NCBI RefSeq assembly: GCF_024172085.1
Contig: NZ_JAMZDZ010000001.1
Location: forward strand, 3,968,001-4,032,000
Origin: Hamadaea flava
GTDB taxonomy: Bacteria > Actinomycetota > Actinomycetes > Mycobacteriales > Micromonosporaceae
Length of the DNA stretch: 64,000 nucleotides
Direction: 5' to 3'
Shown: positions 49,613-59,492 of the stretch, one piece after another
How positions within the stretch are numbered: position 1 is the stretch's first letter
How the letters are laid out: the number at the start of each line of letters is the position of its first letter
Program-made: the position numbers and the translations under genes
Notes under the pieces: generated by a model
Told to the model about the DNA's origin: nothing
The model's input: the letters and a program-made list of their open reading frames with translations, nothing else
The model's database searches: none

Positions 49613-50230
49613 ATGGCGACCACCAAGAAGGCCGCGAAGGCCGCGACCAAGGCGACGGCGAAGAAGGCCGGCAGGAGCAGTCAGCCGCGGCTGGGCCAGG
49701 TCAGTTCGGAGATCCAGAAGTTCGGGAGCGTCGTGGAGCTGCCGATCGGCCTGTCCTACGACGCCCGGATGTACTCGTGCGAGCGGCTGAACAGGATTCT
49801 GGCGGACACCCAAGTCCTGTACGCGCTGTACAAGAAGTACCACTGGCTCATGCGCGGGCCGACCTTCTACCAGCTGCATCTGTTGCTGGACAAGCATGCG
49901 GGCGAGCAGCTGGCCCTGGTCGACCTCGTGGCCGAGCGGGTGCAGACGCTAGGTGGGGTGGCCGTCGGCGATCCGCGGCACGCGGCCGAGCTGACTCGGA
50001 TCCCCCGGCCGCCGGACGGCGTCGAGGAGGTCCCGGCGATGCTCTCCCGGCTGCTCCAGGCGCACGAGACCATCCTGGAGGACGCGCACGACGCCGCGTC
50101 CCGGGTCGAGGAGGAAGGCGACGACGGCAGCAACGACCTGCTCGTCTCCGACGTCGTCCGGACCGGCGAACTCCAGGTCTGGTTCCTGTCCGCGCATCTG
50201 GTGGACACGCCGACCACCGTGGCGCGCTGA
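49613..50230 (+). CDS. dps: Dps-family ferritin-like DNA protection protein
   Basis: The 205-residue protein begins with a Lys/Ala-rich tail (TTKKAAKAATKATAKKAG), a DNA-binding extension known in actinobacterial Dps, then a Dps four-helix bundle: LNRILADTQVLYALYKKYHW, FYQLHLLLDKHAGEQLALVD (ferroxidase His/Asp pattern) and LVAERVQTLGG. Dps dodecamers oxidise and store iron and shield DNA under stress. ATG 49613 follows AAGGGGG about 5 nt upstream; a GTG at 49520 would add a non-conserved segment. Confidence 0.87.
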   Translation: MATTKKAAKAATKATAKKAGRSSQPRLGQVSSEIQKFGSVVELPIGLSYDARMYSCERLNRILADTQVLYALYKKYHWLMRGPTFYQLHLLLDKHAGEQLALVDLVAERVQTLGGVAVGDPRHAAELTRIPRPPDGVEEVPAMLSRLLQAHETILEDAHDAASRVEEEGDDGSNDLLVSDVVRTGELQVWFLSAHLVDTPTTVAR

Positions 50231-50231
50231 G

Positions 50232-51482
50232 TCAGGCGTACGCGGCGGGCAGGGTCACTGTGACGACCAGCCCGCCGCCGGACCGGGGCCGGGCGACGAC
50301 CTCGCCGCCGTGCGCCCGGGCCACCGACCGCACGATGGAGAGACCGAGCCCGGCGCCCTTCGAGGTGACCAGTCGCTCGTCGTCGAGCCGCCGGAACGGC
50401 TCGAAGAGCCCCGGGATGTCGTAGGGCGGGATGGTCAGCCCGCTGTTGGCGACTTCCAGCTCGACCCCGCCGTCCGGGCGTACGCGGCTCGTGACGCGCG
50501 CGAAGCCACCCGCGTGGTTGTGCCGGATCGCGTTCTCGACAAGGTTCTGCGCCAGCCGTTCCAGCAGGATCGGATCGCCGATGGTGACCGCCTCGGCGGG
50601 ATTCTCCGTGAGCGTGACCTCGGCCGCCCGCGCTTCGTCGGCGGCCTGCGCGACGACGTGGCTGACGACGTCGGCGAGGTCGATCTCGGCGCGCTCCAGC
50701 ACCTCGTTCTCGGAGCGGGCCAGCAGCAGCAGTCCGTTGATCAGCCGTTCGTGCCGGCTGTTGATCTCCAGCAGGGTCTCCCCCAACTGCTTCACGTCCG
50801 CCGACGCCGTCTTGCGGTTCATCGCGACCTCGACGAGCGCCCGGTTCAGCGTCAACGGCGTACGCAGCTCGTGGGAGGCGTTGGCGACGAACCGCCGCTG
50901 GCCCTCGAACGACCGGTCGAGCCGCTCGACCATGGTGTCGAAGGTGTCGGCCAGTTCTTTGACGTCGTCGTCGCCGCCCTCCAACGCGATGCGCTCGTGC
51001 AGGCTCAAATCCGCGCCCCGCGCGTTGGCGATCCGACGGGCCGTCTCGGTGACCCGATGCAGCGGTGCGAGCACCCGCCCGGCGATCAGCCAGCCCAGGG
51101 CGATCGAGGCGACGCCGACGATGCCGAGCGCGATGCCGCCCTGGGTGAGCAATGAGGTGAGCGCATCCGTACGCAGCTTCCGCTGCTGTTGCTCCAGATA
51201 CTTCGGCACGTCGCTCGCGTTAATCTGCTGCCCGCTGCCCGAGACCAGGAACGGCTCGTCGGCCAGGCCGTCCGGCAGGGCGTCCGGGCCGGGCGTGCTC
51301 TTCGGACTGCCCTTGATCTGGCCAGACATCTTGATCTGCACCATGTTCCCGGCCCCCGGCAGCTGTTGCTGGACCAGCAGGAAGGTCACGCCGAGCAGGA
51401 CCATGCCGGCCATCAGGAACAGGCCGCCGTAGACCAGGGTCAGCCGCATGCGCAGGGTGGGCCGGAATCGGCGACGGCTCAT
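50232..51482 (-). CDS. Sensor histidine kinase
   Basis: The 416-residue protein has an N-terminal membrane segment (TLVYGGLFLMAGMVLLGVTF), an extracytoplasmic loop, a second segment (LLTQGGIALGIVGVASIAL), a HAMP-like region, a HisKA dimerisation domain with NASHELRTPLTL (His about residue 203) and an HATPase domain with NLVENAIRHN and KGAGLGLSIV. It phosphorylates the response regulator encoded immediately upstream, whose stop its start overlaps (ATGA). The stimulus is probably external; the divergent MacAB-like operon is a likely target. Confidence 0.88.
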   Translation of the reverse strand: MSRRRFRPTLRMRLTLVYGGLFLMAGMVLLGVTFLLVQQQLPGAGNMVQIKMSGQIKGSPKSTPGPDALPDGLADEPFLVSGSGQQINASDVPKYLEQQQRKLRTDALTSLLTQGGIALGIVGVASIALGWLIAGRVLAPLHRVTETARRIANARGADLSLHERIALEGGDDDVKELADTFDTMVERLDRSFEGQRRFVANASHELRTPLTLNRALVEVAMNRKTASADVKQLGETLLEINSRHERLINGLLLLARSENEVLERAEIDLADVVSHVVAQAADEARAAEVTLTENPAEAVTIGDPILLERLAQNLVENAIRHNHAGGFARVTSRVRPDGGVELEVANSGLTIPPYDIPGLFEPFRRLDDERLVTSKGAGLGLSIVRSVARAHGGEVVARPRSGGGLVVTVTLPAAYA

Positions 51483-52135
51483 GGGATCCGATACCCCTCT
51501 CCAGGAAGCGTCTCGATGACGGCGGGCTCGCCGAGCTTGCGACGCAACTTCAACACGGTGAGCCGGACGGCCGAGGTGAACGGGTCGGCGTTCTCGTCCC
51601 AGACCTTCTCCAGCAGGTGCTCGGCGCTGACCACCGCGCCGTCCGCCCGCAGCAGCTCGGTCAGCAGCCCGAACTCCTTCTTGGAGAGCAGGACGTACCT
51701 GTCGCCTCGGAAGACCTGCCGGCGGGCGGGGTCCAGGACGATGCCGGCCCGGCGCAGCACCGGGGGGACGGCCGGGCGGGCCCGGCGGCCCAGCGCCTGG
51801 ACGCGGGCGGCCAGCTCGGCGAAGGCGAACGGCTTCGGCAGATAGTCGTCGGCGCCGAGGGACAACCCGTTCACCCGGTCGCCGATCTCCGCCGCGGCGG
51901 TCAGCATCAGCACCCGGGCCGCCGACTCCGAGGCGACCACCTCCCGGCATACCTCGTCGCCGTGCACCTTCGGCAGGTCACGATCGAGCACGACCACGTC
52001 GTAGTCGTTGACGCCCAGCCGGTCCAGCGCGGCCTCGCCGTCGAGCGCCACGTCGACCGCGTGAGCATCGTCACGCAGCCACTCCGCGATCGCCTCGGCC
52101 AGGAGGCGTTCGTCCTCCACCACGAGAATGCGCAT
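51479..52135 (-). CDS. OmpR-family response regulator
   Basis: The 218-residue protein has a receiver domain (ILVVEDERLLAEAI; phosphoacceptor Asp51 in VVVLDRDLP; Lys in YLPKPFAF) and a C-terminal winged-helix domain (FGLLTELLRADGAVVSAEHL, TSAVRLTVLKLRRKLGEP). It pairs with the downstream histidine kinase through a 4-bp overlap. It is divergent from the lipoprotein/MacAB-like export operon across a 177-bp gap, which it probably regulates. Confidence 0.88.
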   Translation of the reverse strand: MRILVVEDERLLAEAIAEWLRDDAHAVDVALDGEAALDRLGVNDYDVVVLDRDLPKVHGDEVCREVVASESAARVLMLTAAAEIGDRVNGLSLGADDYLPKPFAFAELAARVQALGRRARPAVPPVLRRAGIVLDPARRQVFRGDRYVLLSKKEFGLLTELLRADGAVVSAEHLLEKVWDENADPFTSAVRLTVLKLRRKLGEPAVIETLPGEGYRIP

Positions 52136-52312
52136 CAGCCCGCAAACCCCTTCAAAGTCCCCGTGACCTGCGCGGTCACCGCTCCATGGTGACGCGCCGT
52201 GATGTTTCTCCGGCGTTAGCGCTTTCGGAAGCGCCCCCGAAACAGCTCGACGCGTTGACTCGGCGCCCTAAGCGGCCGCACTCCGCGGGCCGCCCGGCAA
52301 GGAGACGAAATC

Positions 52313-52861
52313 ATGAGCAGAAGGCTCCTCGTCGCGACGGCCAGTGTGCCGATCGCGTTGCTGTTCGCGCTGTCCGGCTGTGGCAAGTCCGGTAACACGG
52401 ACAACGGGGTCGCCTCGGTCGGCGGCACCGCCAGCGCCAGCCCGAGCGCGTCCAAGACCCGTTCCGCCGCCGAGGAGCAGGAGCGGGCGCTCAAGTTCGC
52501 CCAGTGCATGCGTGAACACGGCGTGGACATGCCGGACCCGGAGATCAAGGACGGCAAGATCCAGATGCGGATCAACGCCCAGCCGGGAACCGACGTCGAC
52601 GCAGCCCAGAAGGCGTGCAAGGACTACGCGCCCGACGGCGGCCCCGGCGGCGGCAAGGCCGACGCGGAGATGCAGAAGAAGGCCCTCGAGTACGCCAAGT
52701 GCATGCGGGAGAACGGCGTCGAGAAGTTCCAGGACCCCGATCCCAACCAGGGCGGCATCCGCATCGACGGCAGCATCGCGGATGACCCTGACTTCCCGAA
52801 GGCGCAGCAGGCCTGCGACAAGATCATGGGCCCGTCGATCAAGGAGACCCAGAGCTCATGA
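52313..52861 (+). CDS. Secreted lipoprotein of the MacAB-like operon
   Basis: The 182-residue protein has a lipoprotein signal: SRRLLVATASVPIALLFA, lipobox LSGC with Cys23, then a Ser/Ala-rich linker and two similar segments, each with a CMREHG/CMRENG motif (KFAQCMREHGVDMPDPE and YAKCMRENGVEKFQDP). The duplication suggests a two-domain extracytoplasmic sensor or binding protein. AAGGAG lies upstream of the ATG. The stop overlaps the adaptor gene (ATGA). This family is often found with two-component systems and ABC exporters in actinobacteria. Confidence 0.8.
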   Translation: MSRRLLVATASVPIALLFALSGCGKSGNTDNGVASVGGTASASPSASKTRSAAEEQERALKFAQCMREHGVDMPDPEIKDGKIQMRINAQPGTDVDAAQKACKDYAPDGGPGGGKADAEMQKKALEYAKCMRENGVEKFQDPDPNQGGIRIDGSIADDPDFPKAQQACDKIMGPSIKETQSS

Positions 52862-53973
52862 CGGTCTCCACGGAGGACACGGCGACGGGCGTACGCCCCA
52901 AGCGCCGGAAGAAGGGACGCGGCGGAAAGCTGATCGGAGCTGGTGTCGCCGTCCTCGCGGTCGGCGCGGCGACCGCGGCCACCCTCGGTTTCGGGTTCGC
53001 GCCGGAGAAGGCCGAGGACAACCAGTCGCAGCTGCCGCCGACGACCGCGAAGGTCACCAAGCAGACCCTCAACGACACCCAATCCGTGTCCGGCGATCTC
53101 GGGTACGGCGACTCGACGGCCCTCGCCGCACGGATCCAGGGAACCGTGACGTCACTCCCGTACGCCAGCTCGATCTTCCAACGCGGGAACGCCGTCTACA
53201 AGGTGAACAACACCCCGATCGTGCTCATGTACGGCACTGTTCCGGCGTACCGGGAGTTGAAGGTGGGCGACGAGGGCGCCGACGTCAAGCAGCTGGAGCA
53301 GAACCTGAAGGCGCTGGGCTATTCCGGTTTCACCGTCGACAGCAAGTACACCTCGGACACTGCTGACGCGGTCGAGGACTGGCAGGAAGATCTCGGTCTC
53401 GACGAGACCGGCCGGGTCGAGCTGGGCCGGGTGCTGTTCGCTCCAGGTGCGATCCGGGTCGACAGCGTCAAGGCATCGCTGGGCGGCGAGATCGGCCCGG
53501 GACAAGAGGTCTTGTCCTACACCGGGACCAGCCGCGTGGTCAGCATCCAGTTGGGCATCGGCGACCAGCGGCTGGCCAAGAAGGGCACGGCCGTCTCGAT
53601 CCAGCTGCCCGACGGCAAGAAGGTCGACGGGACCGTTCAGCGGGTCTACACCGTGATCGAGGCCAGCGACGACCCCAACGGCGACGCGGAGACGAAGATC
53701 GAGGCGCAGCTGACCCTGAAGGACGCCAAGGCGGCGGCCGGCCTCGACGTCGCCTCCGTCGAGGTGGTCTTCACGGCGGCCGAGCACAAGGACGTGCTCA
53801 CCGTCCCGGTCGCCGCGCTGGTCGCACTGGCCGAGGGCGGCTACGGCGTCGAGATCGTCGACGGCTCCAGCACGCACTACGTGAAGGTCGAGACCGGCCT
53901 GTTCGGGGGCGGCCGGGTCGAGATCACCGGCGACGGCATCGCCGAGGGCGTCACCGTCGGGATGCCGAAATGA
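52858..53973 (+). CDS. MacA-like efflux adaptor with peptidoglycan-binding domain
   Basis: The 371-residue protein has one N-terminal membrane segment ([19 protein letters not shown]), a barrel-hybrid region starting near [18 protein letters not shown], an inserted PG_binding_1 domain at about residues 135-190 ([35 protein letters not shown]), and a C-terminal barrel with [18 protein letters not shown]. It should bridge the ABC exporter to the cell wall. It overlaps the ATPase gene by four bases. Confidence 0.83.
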   Translation: MTVSTEDTATGVRPKRRKKGRGGKLIGAGVAVLAVGAATAATLGFGFAPEKAEDNQSQLPPTTAKVTKQTLNDTQSVSGDLGYGDSTALAARIQGTVTSLPYASSIFQRGNAVYKVNNTPIVLMYGTVPAYRELKVGDEGADVKQLEQNLKALGYSGFTVDSKYTSDTADAVEDWQEDLGLDETGRVELGRVLFAPGAIRVDSVKASLGGEIGPGQEVLSYTGTSRVVSIQLGIGDQRLAKKGTAVSIQLPDGKKVDGTVQRVYTVIEASDDPNGDAETKIEAQLTLKDAKAAAGLDVASVEVVFTAAEHKDVLTVPVAALVALAEGGYGVEIVDGSSTHYVKVETGLFGGGRVEITGDGIAEGVTVGMPK

Positions 53974-54680
53974 TCGAGCTGACCGGCGTCTCGAAGGTCT
54001 ACCCGGGTGGCGTGCACGCGCTGCGCGACGTGAGCTTGACGATCGGCGAGCAGGAGCTGATGGCGATCGTCGGACCGTCCGGGTCGGGCAAGTCGACCAT
54101 GCTGCACGTACTGGGCACGCTCGATCGGCCCAGCTCCGGCCGGGTGACGATCGACGGGTACGACGTCTCCCGGCTCTCCGACCGGCAGCTGTCGGCGTTA
54201 CGGGCGACCCGGATCGGCTTCGTGTTCCAGCAGTTCCACCTCGCGCCCGGGGTCAGTGCGCTGGACAACGTCGCCGACGGGCTCCTCTACAGCGGCATCG
54301 GCCTCGGCGAACGCCGTCGGCGCGCGAACGTGGCCCTGGAGCGTGTCGGGCTCGGACACCGGATCGACCACGAGCCCCACGAGTTGTCCGGCGGCGAACG
54401 GCAGCGGGTCGCCATCGCCCGCGCCGTCGTCGGCGAGCCGCCCGTGCTGCTGGCCGACGAGCCGACCGGCAACCTCGACTCCTCGTCGGGGGCAGGCGTG
54501 ATGAAGCTGCTCCGGGAGCTGCACTCGGCGGGCACCACCGTCGTGATCATCACGCACGACCGGGAGATCGCTGCCACGCTGCCGCGCCAGGTGCACATGC
54601 GCGACGGCGAGATCGTCGGCGACGACCTGCCGGACGAGGCCGCTGCGCTGGGCGTACCACTGGAAGGAGCGCGACCGTGA
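53970..54680 (+). CDS. MacB-type ABC transporter ATP-binding protein
   Basis: The 236-residue ATPase has Walker [10 protein letters not shown] (residues 35-43), Q-loop QQFHLAPG, signature LSGGERQR, Walker [13 protein letters not shown] and an H-loop in [11 protein letters not shown]. The sequence class is that of MacB/LolD exporters, which move substrates mechanically across the envelope with an FtsX-like permease. It is coupled by 4-bp overlaps to the adaptor before it and the permease after it. Confidence 0.9.
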   Translation: MIELTGVSKVYPGGVHALRDVSLTIGEQELMAIVGPSGSGKSTMLHVLGTLDRPSSGRVTIDGYDVSRLSDRQLSALRATRIGFVFQQFHLAPGVSALDNVADGLLYSGIGLGERRRRANVALERVGLGHRIDHEPHELSGGERQRVAIARAVVGEPPVLLADEPTGNLDSSSGAGVMKLLRELHSAGTTVVIITHDREIAATLPRQVHMRDGEIVGDDLPDEAAALGVPLEGARP

Positions 54681-55897
54681 CCGCGAGTCTGGACCACCGG
54701 CCGCGGTTGACCCCGGCCCGGATGGGACCGCGCGACATCGTGCGGGTCGGGGCCGCGGGCCTGCGCACGCGGCCGACCCGCGCGCTGCTGTCGGCGCTGG
54801 GCATCGCGATCGGCATCGCCGCGATGATCGCGGTGGTCGGCATCTCGTCGTCCTCGCAGGCGGACCTGGACCGCAAGCTGGCCGCGCTGGGGACGAACCT
54901 GCTGACGGTCTCCCCGGGGCAGACGATGTTCGGCAAGGACGCCAGCCTGCCCGAGGAGGCCGAGTCGATGATCGAGCGGATCGGCCCGGTGCAGGCCGTG
55001 TCGGCGGTCGGCACGGTCAGCGGCGCGAGCGTCTACCGGTCCGACAAGATCCCGAAGGCGCAGACCAACGGGCTCGCCACCTTCGCGGCCCGGCTGGACC
55101 TGCTGGAGACGGTCGGCGCGAAGCTCCGAAGTGGAGTGTGGCTGAACGAGGCGACGGCCCGGTACCCGGCGGTCGTGCTCGGCGACGCGGCCGCGCGGCG
55201 GCTGGGCATCAGCCACGCCGGACCCGATGTCGAGATCATCGTCGGCGGCGACAGGTTCATCGTGGTCGGCATCCTCGAACCGGTGGCCCTCGCGGACGAA
55301 CTGGACCCCGGCGTGATCATGGGCTGGCCGGTGGCGGCGGACAAGTTCGACTTCGACGGCCACGCGACGACGGTCTACACGCGGTCGGACGAGAGCCAGG
55401 TCGAGGCGGTCCGCGCCGTGCTCGGCGCGACGGCCAACCCGGAGAACCCGAGCGAGGTCAACGTGTCCCGCCCGTCCGAGGCGCTGACCGCGCAACGGGC
55501 GGCCGGCGCGGCCTTCACCGGCCTACTGCTCGGCCTGGGCGCGGTAGCCCTGCTGGTCGGCGGGGTCGGCGTGGCCAACACGATGGTGATCTCGGTCCTC
55601 GAACGCCGGGCCGAGATCGGTCTCCGGCGCTCGCTCGGCGCCACCCGCGGGCAGATCCGGGTGCAGTTCCTCGCGGAATCACTCCTGCTGTCCGCCCTCG
55701 GCGGCGTCGGCGGCCTGCTCCTGGGCATCGGCGTGACCACCGGGTACGCGTACTACCAGAGTTGGCCGACCACCGTGCCCGCCTGGGCGACCGTCGGCGG
55801 CGTGGCCGCCACCGTCGTGATCGGCGGGATCGCCGGGCTCTACCCGGCCATCCGGGCCGCCCGGCTCTCCCCGACGGAGGCGCTCGCCGCCCCCTGA
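54677..55897 (+). CDS. MacB/FtsX-type ABC transporter permease
   Basis: The 406-residue permease has an N-terminal segment ([20 protein letters not shown]), a large extracytoplasmic domain (residues ~45-270, MacB periplasmic core), and three C-terminal membrane segments ([56 protein letters not shown]), with the [18 protein letters not shown] loop typical of MacB. Together with ATPase and adaptor it forms a complete tripartite-type exporter for peptides, lipids or antibiotics. A hairpin follows the stop. Confidence 0.89.
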   Translation: MTASLDHRPRLTPARMGPRDIVRVGAAGLRTRPTRALLSALGIAIGIAAMIAVVGISSSSQADLDRKLAALGTNLLTVSPGQTMFGKDASLPEEAESMIERIGPVQAVSAVGTVSGASVYRSDKIPKAQTNGLATFAARLDLLETVGAKLRSGVWLNEATARYPAVVLGDAAARRLGISHAGPDVEIIVGGDRFIVVGILEPVALADELDPGVIMGWPVAADKFDFDGHATTVYTRSDESQVEAVRAVLGATANPENPSEVNVSRPSEALTAQRAAGAAFTGLLLGLGAVALLVGGVGVANTMVISVLERRAEIGLRRSLGATRGQIRVQFLAESLLLSALGGVGGLLLGIGVTTGYAYYQSWPTTVPAWATVGGVAATVVIGGIAGLYPAIRAARLSPTEALAAP

Positions 55898-55912
55898 CCC
55901 TTCTCACGACGC

Positions 55913-55966
55913 AGATCAGGGATGTGCGGACCTCCTCACCTGGGGAAGGCTGCACATCCCTGATCT
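55913..55966 (+). terminator. Palindromic terminator after the MacAB-like operon
   Basis: AGATCAGGGATGTGC (55913-55927) pairs perfectly with GCACATCCCTGATCT (55952-55966), enclosing a smaller GC hairpin. It starts 16 bp after the permease stop. Its GATCAGG/CCTGATC arms resemble those of the element at 59382. Confidence 0.7.
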
Positions 55967-56267
55967 CGCTATCCAGCCTGCGCAGCACGCAGGGATGGGT
56001 GGGCCGCCGCCCCGGGGGAGGTGGCGCAGCGGCCCACCCCCGTTCGCAGTCGCCTGCGTGTGGACCGACGCGTCATCGCCTGCGACCGAGCCTAAGCAGG
56101 CCCGCTGTCTGGGCACTTTCTTCGGCGGACTCGGAAAACTTCCGGTCAGCCGGCGGGGCTGATCACCTGATCGCCGGTCGTCGAGGCCGAATACTCTTGG
56201 CCACCGGCAGTTTCCGGCGGCAGAATGTCGCCAGCCGCAGATCAGCGGTCGGACGACAGGAACGCAT
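55967..56267. other. Gene-free stretch before the SARP-type regulator
   Basis: No supported gene lies here. AGGA about 10 nt upstream of ATG 56268 serves the next gene. The stretch should contain its promoter, but no convincing boxes were found. Confidence 0.35.
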
Positions 56268-59200
56268 ATGGCAAACCCCTCCGTCGGGAGGATTCGCGCG
56301 GCTCGCGTCGCCGCCAAGCTCACCCAGGCAGAGCTCGCGGCACGGGCCGGCATCAGCGTCCGCGCCCTGCGCGACATCGAGCAGGGGCGGGTCGACAAAC
56401 CACACTCCTCGTCGATGGAGCGACTGTCCGCAGCGCTCGGTCTGGACCCGGCCCCGGCACCCACGCAGGCGATCACGGTCAGCGTCCTCGGCCCACTGGT
56501 TCTCACCCGCCAAGGCAGACCGGTTGCGATCATGGCGGCCGCGCAGCGGCGGCTGATCACCCTCCTGGCGCTCGAGTCCGACCGATTCGTCCGGATAGAT
56601 GAGATCGCAGAGGCGCTCTGGGACTCACGGCCACCTGAGGGCTGGCGAAATCGGCTGCACGTGCTGATCGGCCAGCTTCGCGACCTGCTCGAACCGCGGC
56701 GAGGGCGACGCGCGGCGAGCCGATACCTGCCGTCCGGAACGGGAGCGTACCGGCTGCAACTGCCGGTGGACGCCGTCGACGTCACCAGGTTCACCCAGTC
56801 CGTAGCGGCGGCGCGGGCGACCGCCCAGGACGGCGACCCGAATCGAGCGATGCACGCCTATGAGGCGGCGCTGCTGTGCTGGCGAGGCCCCGTAGACCGG
56901 GCGTACGCCGACCGGCCGGCTGCGCTCGCCCTCCGGCGTACCTGTCTGTCGGCGGTGTTGGAGCTGGCCGAGCAGGCCGCCGCCGCCGGGCAGGACGCGC
57001 GTACGCTCGCGCCGTTGGAAGCGACCGCCACCGCCGAACCGCTGCACGAAGGTCTGCAGGCCGCGCTGATGCGGGCGTACGCCCGGACCGGCCAGCAGGA
57101 TCGAGCGATGCACCTCTATGCCGATCTCCGCAAGCGCCTGAGCGAAGAGCTGGGCGTGGACCCCGCACAAGAGACACAGGCGGCGTATCGAGAGATCCTG
57201 CGGCCGGGTGAGGCCGACGGCGCGAATCGCGTTCCGCAGCCGAGACCAGCCCAACTGCCCGTGACCACGCCCTATTTCGGAGGCCGCGACGACGCCGTCG
57301 CGGCTGTCGCCGGTCATCTCTGCGGTCCGCCCCGGCCCGGCGAGATTCCGTCCGCCCGCATCCTGGTCTTGCACGGGATGCCCGGGATCGGCAAGACGAC
57401 CTTGACCGTGCACGTCGCCCATCAGGTGAAGCAGCGCTATCCGGACGGACAGCTCTACGCCGACCTGCGCGGCGAGTCCATCGACCCAGCACACCCGGGT
57501 CAGCTGCTCAGCGGCTTTCTTCGATCGCTGGGGGTGACGGCCGGCGACATCCCCGAGAACCTGGCTGAACGCTCCGCGCTGCTGCGGTCCTATCTCACCG
57601 GCCGGCGCATCCTGATGGTTCTGGACGACGCTCGCAGCGCCGAACAGGTGCTGCCTTTCCTGCCGTCAGGCGATGGCAACGACGTCCTGATCACGAGCCG
57701 CAATCCGCTCATCGAGCTCCCAGTCACCCGGTACCGGCTCGATCCACTGGACGCGGCGTCGTCGCTCTCACTGCTCCGGCGCCTGGTACCCGAGGACGAG
57801 CTCGAGGGGGATCCGCTGGCGGCGGCCCGCATCGTGCAGATCTGCAGCGGCCTGCCGCTCGCCCTCAGCATCGCCGCCGCCCGTACACACTCCGGCGACA
57901 CCCTGGACGGCATCGCGCACACGCTGGAACCCGCCGACAGCCGGATCACCGGTCTGCACAGCGGCGAGCTGGCACTGCGGAACACCCTGGACTCCGCGTA
58001 CGCCAACCTGGGGCACGCGGCCCGAGCCATGCTGCGGCGGTTGGCCGCAGTCGGTACGCGTACCTTCCCGGCCTGGCTCAGCGCCGTCCTCCGAGTGGAG
58101 CCGGAGAAGTCCGTCGACGCCCTCGCCGAACTCTCCGCGGCACACCTCGTGAGCAGGGCCGGCGGGTCGGCCGCACACGCTCATTACCGCATCCACGACC
58201 TCGTCCGCCTCTACGCGATGAACTTGACCGACGACGAGGACCACGCGGCCGCCCGATACGCGGTCGCGCAGTGGGCACATGTGGCCCGCCGGACCTCCGG
58301 CCAGTACGCCGGTGGGCGCAGCCTGTCCCTGGATCCGCTGTCCCTGCCCGACCCGGACGAGCCGGGACTCCCCGAGGTCGTGGACGTCAACGGCTGGTTC
58401 GACACCGAACGCGACAACCTGCTCGACGCGCTGGCCGGCCGGGCCGCCACCGGCGATCTCCGGCTCGCGGTGAGCCTGCTCGTGGCGCTCAGCCCCTTCC
58501 TGCGGGCGCGGTATCAGCTCGACCAGTGGCGAGTGTGCCTCCAGCGGATCAGGGCGGTTCCCGGTTTCGCCGACGATCTCGTCGCGAGCGCGTACGCCGA
58601 CGAGTCCGAGACCAACCTGCTGATGGCCGAAGGCCAGGACGTCGCCGCCATCGCGGTGGCCGAGCACGGTCTGGCCACGTTCCTGCGGATCGGCCAGGCG
58701 CAGGGCGCTCACCTGATGCGCTACCACCTGGCTTACTTCCACCGGCGGGCGAAACGAATAGAACAGGCGACCGCGCTGCTCACCGAGATCCTCGACGCGC
58801 CACCGGAACAGGAGCCGAGCCCGTCCATCCGGGCCGCGGCACACCAGGGAATCGGCCTCATCCACCGTGAGCATTTGGACGATCTGCCGACCGCGGTGCA
58901 TCACTTCGAACGTGCCCTCGCCCTGCTACCCGATCCCACCAATCGCGAATACACGCAGGTGGTCTACAGCCTGTGCCTCGGTCTGCACATCCTGAACCGG
59001 CTCGCCGAGATGGAGCCACTGGTGGCCGCGGGACTTCGGGTATCCCGATCGCTCGGCGATCGAGTGGGCATGTTCAGCTTCCTCAGTCTGCAGTCCTCCG
59101 TCCTGCCGATCGAGCAGGCACGCGACGCCTTGGAGGAGGCTCAGATCCTTGCCCAGACGATCGGCAGAGCCGAGTACCAGGCGCATGTCCACGAGGCCAG

Positions 59201-59354
59201 GGGCCGGCTCGCCGAGCGCATGGACGACTACACGGAGGCAGCCCGGCAGTTCGCGGCCGCCGTCGCGATCTACGAACGAGCCAGCGCGGGCCGCTCGGCC
59301 GACCGGGCGGCCAAAACCCTGGCCCGGTTGCGGACGCAGGCGGACGCCAGCTGA
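56268..59354 (+). CDS. XRE-SARP-NB-ARC-TPR transcriptional regulator (AfsR-like)
   Basis: The 1028-residue protein combines four parts: an XRE helix-turn-helix (about residues 7-63, KLTQAELAARAGISVRALRD), a SARP winged helix and BTAD region (about 68-315, RRLITLLALESDRFVRIDEI, AYRLQLPVDAVDVTRF, ELGVDPAQETQAAYREIL), an NB-ARC ATPase (Walker A HGMPGIGKTTL near 370, ILMVLDDARSAEQV) and a C-terminal TPR-like array. AfsR/SARP regulators activate antibiotic or other secondary-metabolite genes with ATP-dependent control. The extra N-terminal XRE domain gives it two DNA-binding modules. No biosynthetic cluster is in the immediate neighbourhood, so its targets are elsewhere or outside the window. Confidence 0.87.
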   Translation: MANPSVGRIRAARVAAKLTQAELAARAGISVRALRDIEQGRVDKPHSSSMERLSAALGLDPAPAPTQAITVSVLGPLVLTRQGRPVAIMAAAQRRLITLLALESDRFVRIDEIAEALWDSRPPEGWRNRLHVLIGQLRDLLEPRRGRRAASRYLPSGTGAYRLQLPVDAVDVTRFTQSVAAARATAQDGDPNRAMHAYEAALLCWRGPVDRAYADRPAALALRRTCLSAVLELAEQAAAAGQDARTLAPLEATATAEPLHEGLQAALMRAYARTGQQDRAMHLYADLRKRLSEELGVDPAQETQAAYREILRPGEADGANRVPQPRPAQLPVTTPYFGGRDDAVAAVAGHLCGPPRPGEIPSARILVLHGMPGIGKTTLTVHVAHQVKQRYPDGQLYADLRGESIDPAHPGQLLSGFLRSLGVTAGDIPENLAERSALLRSYLTGRRILMVLDDARSAEQVLPFLPSGDGNDVLITSRNPLIELPVTRYRLDPLDAASSLSLLRRLVPEDELEGDPLAAARIVQICSGLPLALSIAAARTHSGDTLDGIAHTLEPADSRITGLHSGELALRNTLDSAYANLGHAARAMLRRLAAVGTRTFPAWLSAVLRVEPEKSVDALAELSAAHLVSRAGGSAAHAHYRIHDLVRLYAMNLTDDEDHAAARYAVAQWAHVARRTSGQYAGGRSLSLDPLSLPDPDEPGLPEVVDVNGWFDTERDNLLDALAGRAATGDLRLAVSLLVALSPFLRARYQLDQWRVCLQRIRAVPGFADDLVASAYADESETNLLMAEGQDVAAIAVAEHGLATFLRIGQAQGAHLMRYHLAYFHRRAKRIEQATALLTEILDAPPEQEPSPSIRAAAHQGIGLIHREHLDDLPTAVHHFERALALLPDPTNREYTQVVYSLCLGLHILNRLAEMEPLVAAGLRVSRSLGDRVGMFSFLSLQSSVLPIEQARDALEEAQILAQTIGRAEYQAHVHEARGRLAERMDDYTEAARQFAAAVAIYERASAGRSADRAAKTLARLRTQADAS

Positions 59355-59381
59355 ACTCGTTCGCGCTGGGTCGCTCGTTAC

Positions 59382-59446
59382 GCGCTGGATCAGGGTTCCA
59401 GGTCGGATCTTGCCTCAAGATTCGACCGAGATTCCTGATCCAGCGC
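59382..59446. terminator. Long hairpin between the SARP and USP genes
   Basis: Arms of 31 nt (59382-59412 and 59416-59446) surround a CCT loop, with matched outer GCGCTGGATCAGG/CCTGATCCAGCGC and inner TC.GATCTTG/CAAGATTCGA; five positions in the middle are mismatched or wobble. Its outer and inner parts match palindromes at 41182 and 32021. It separates convergent genes. Confidence 0.7.
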
Positions 59447-59492
59447 CCAAAGACGGCGCCGAAAGAAGGCGCCGAGAGACAGCGGAACCCCT

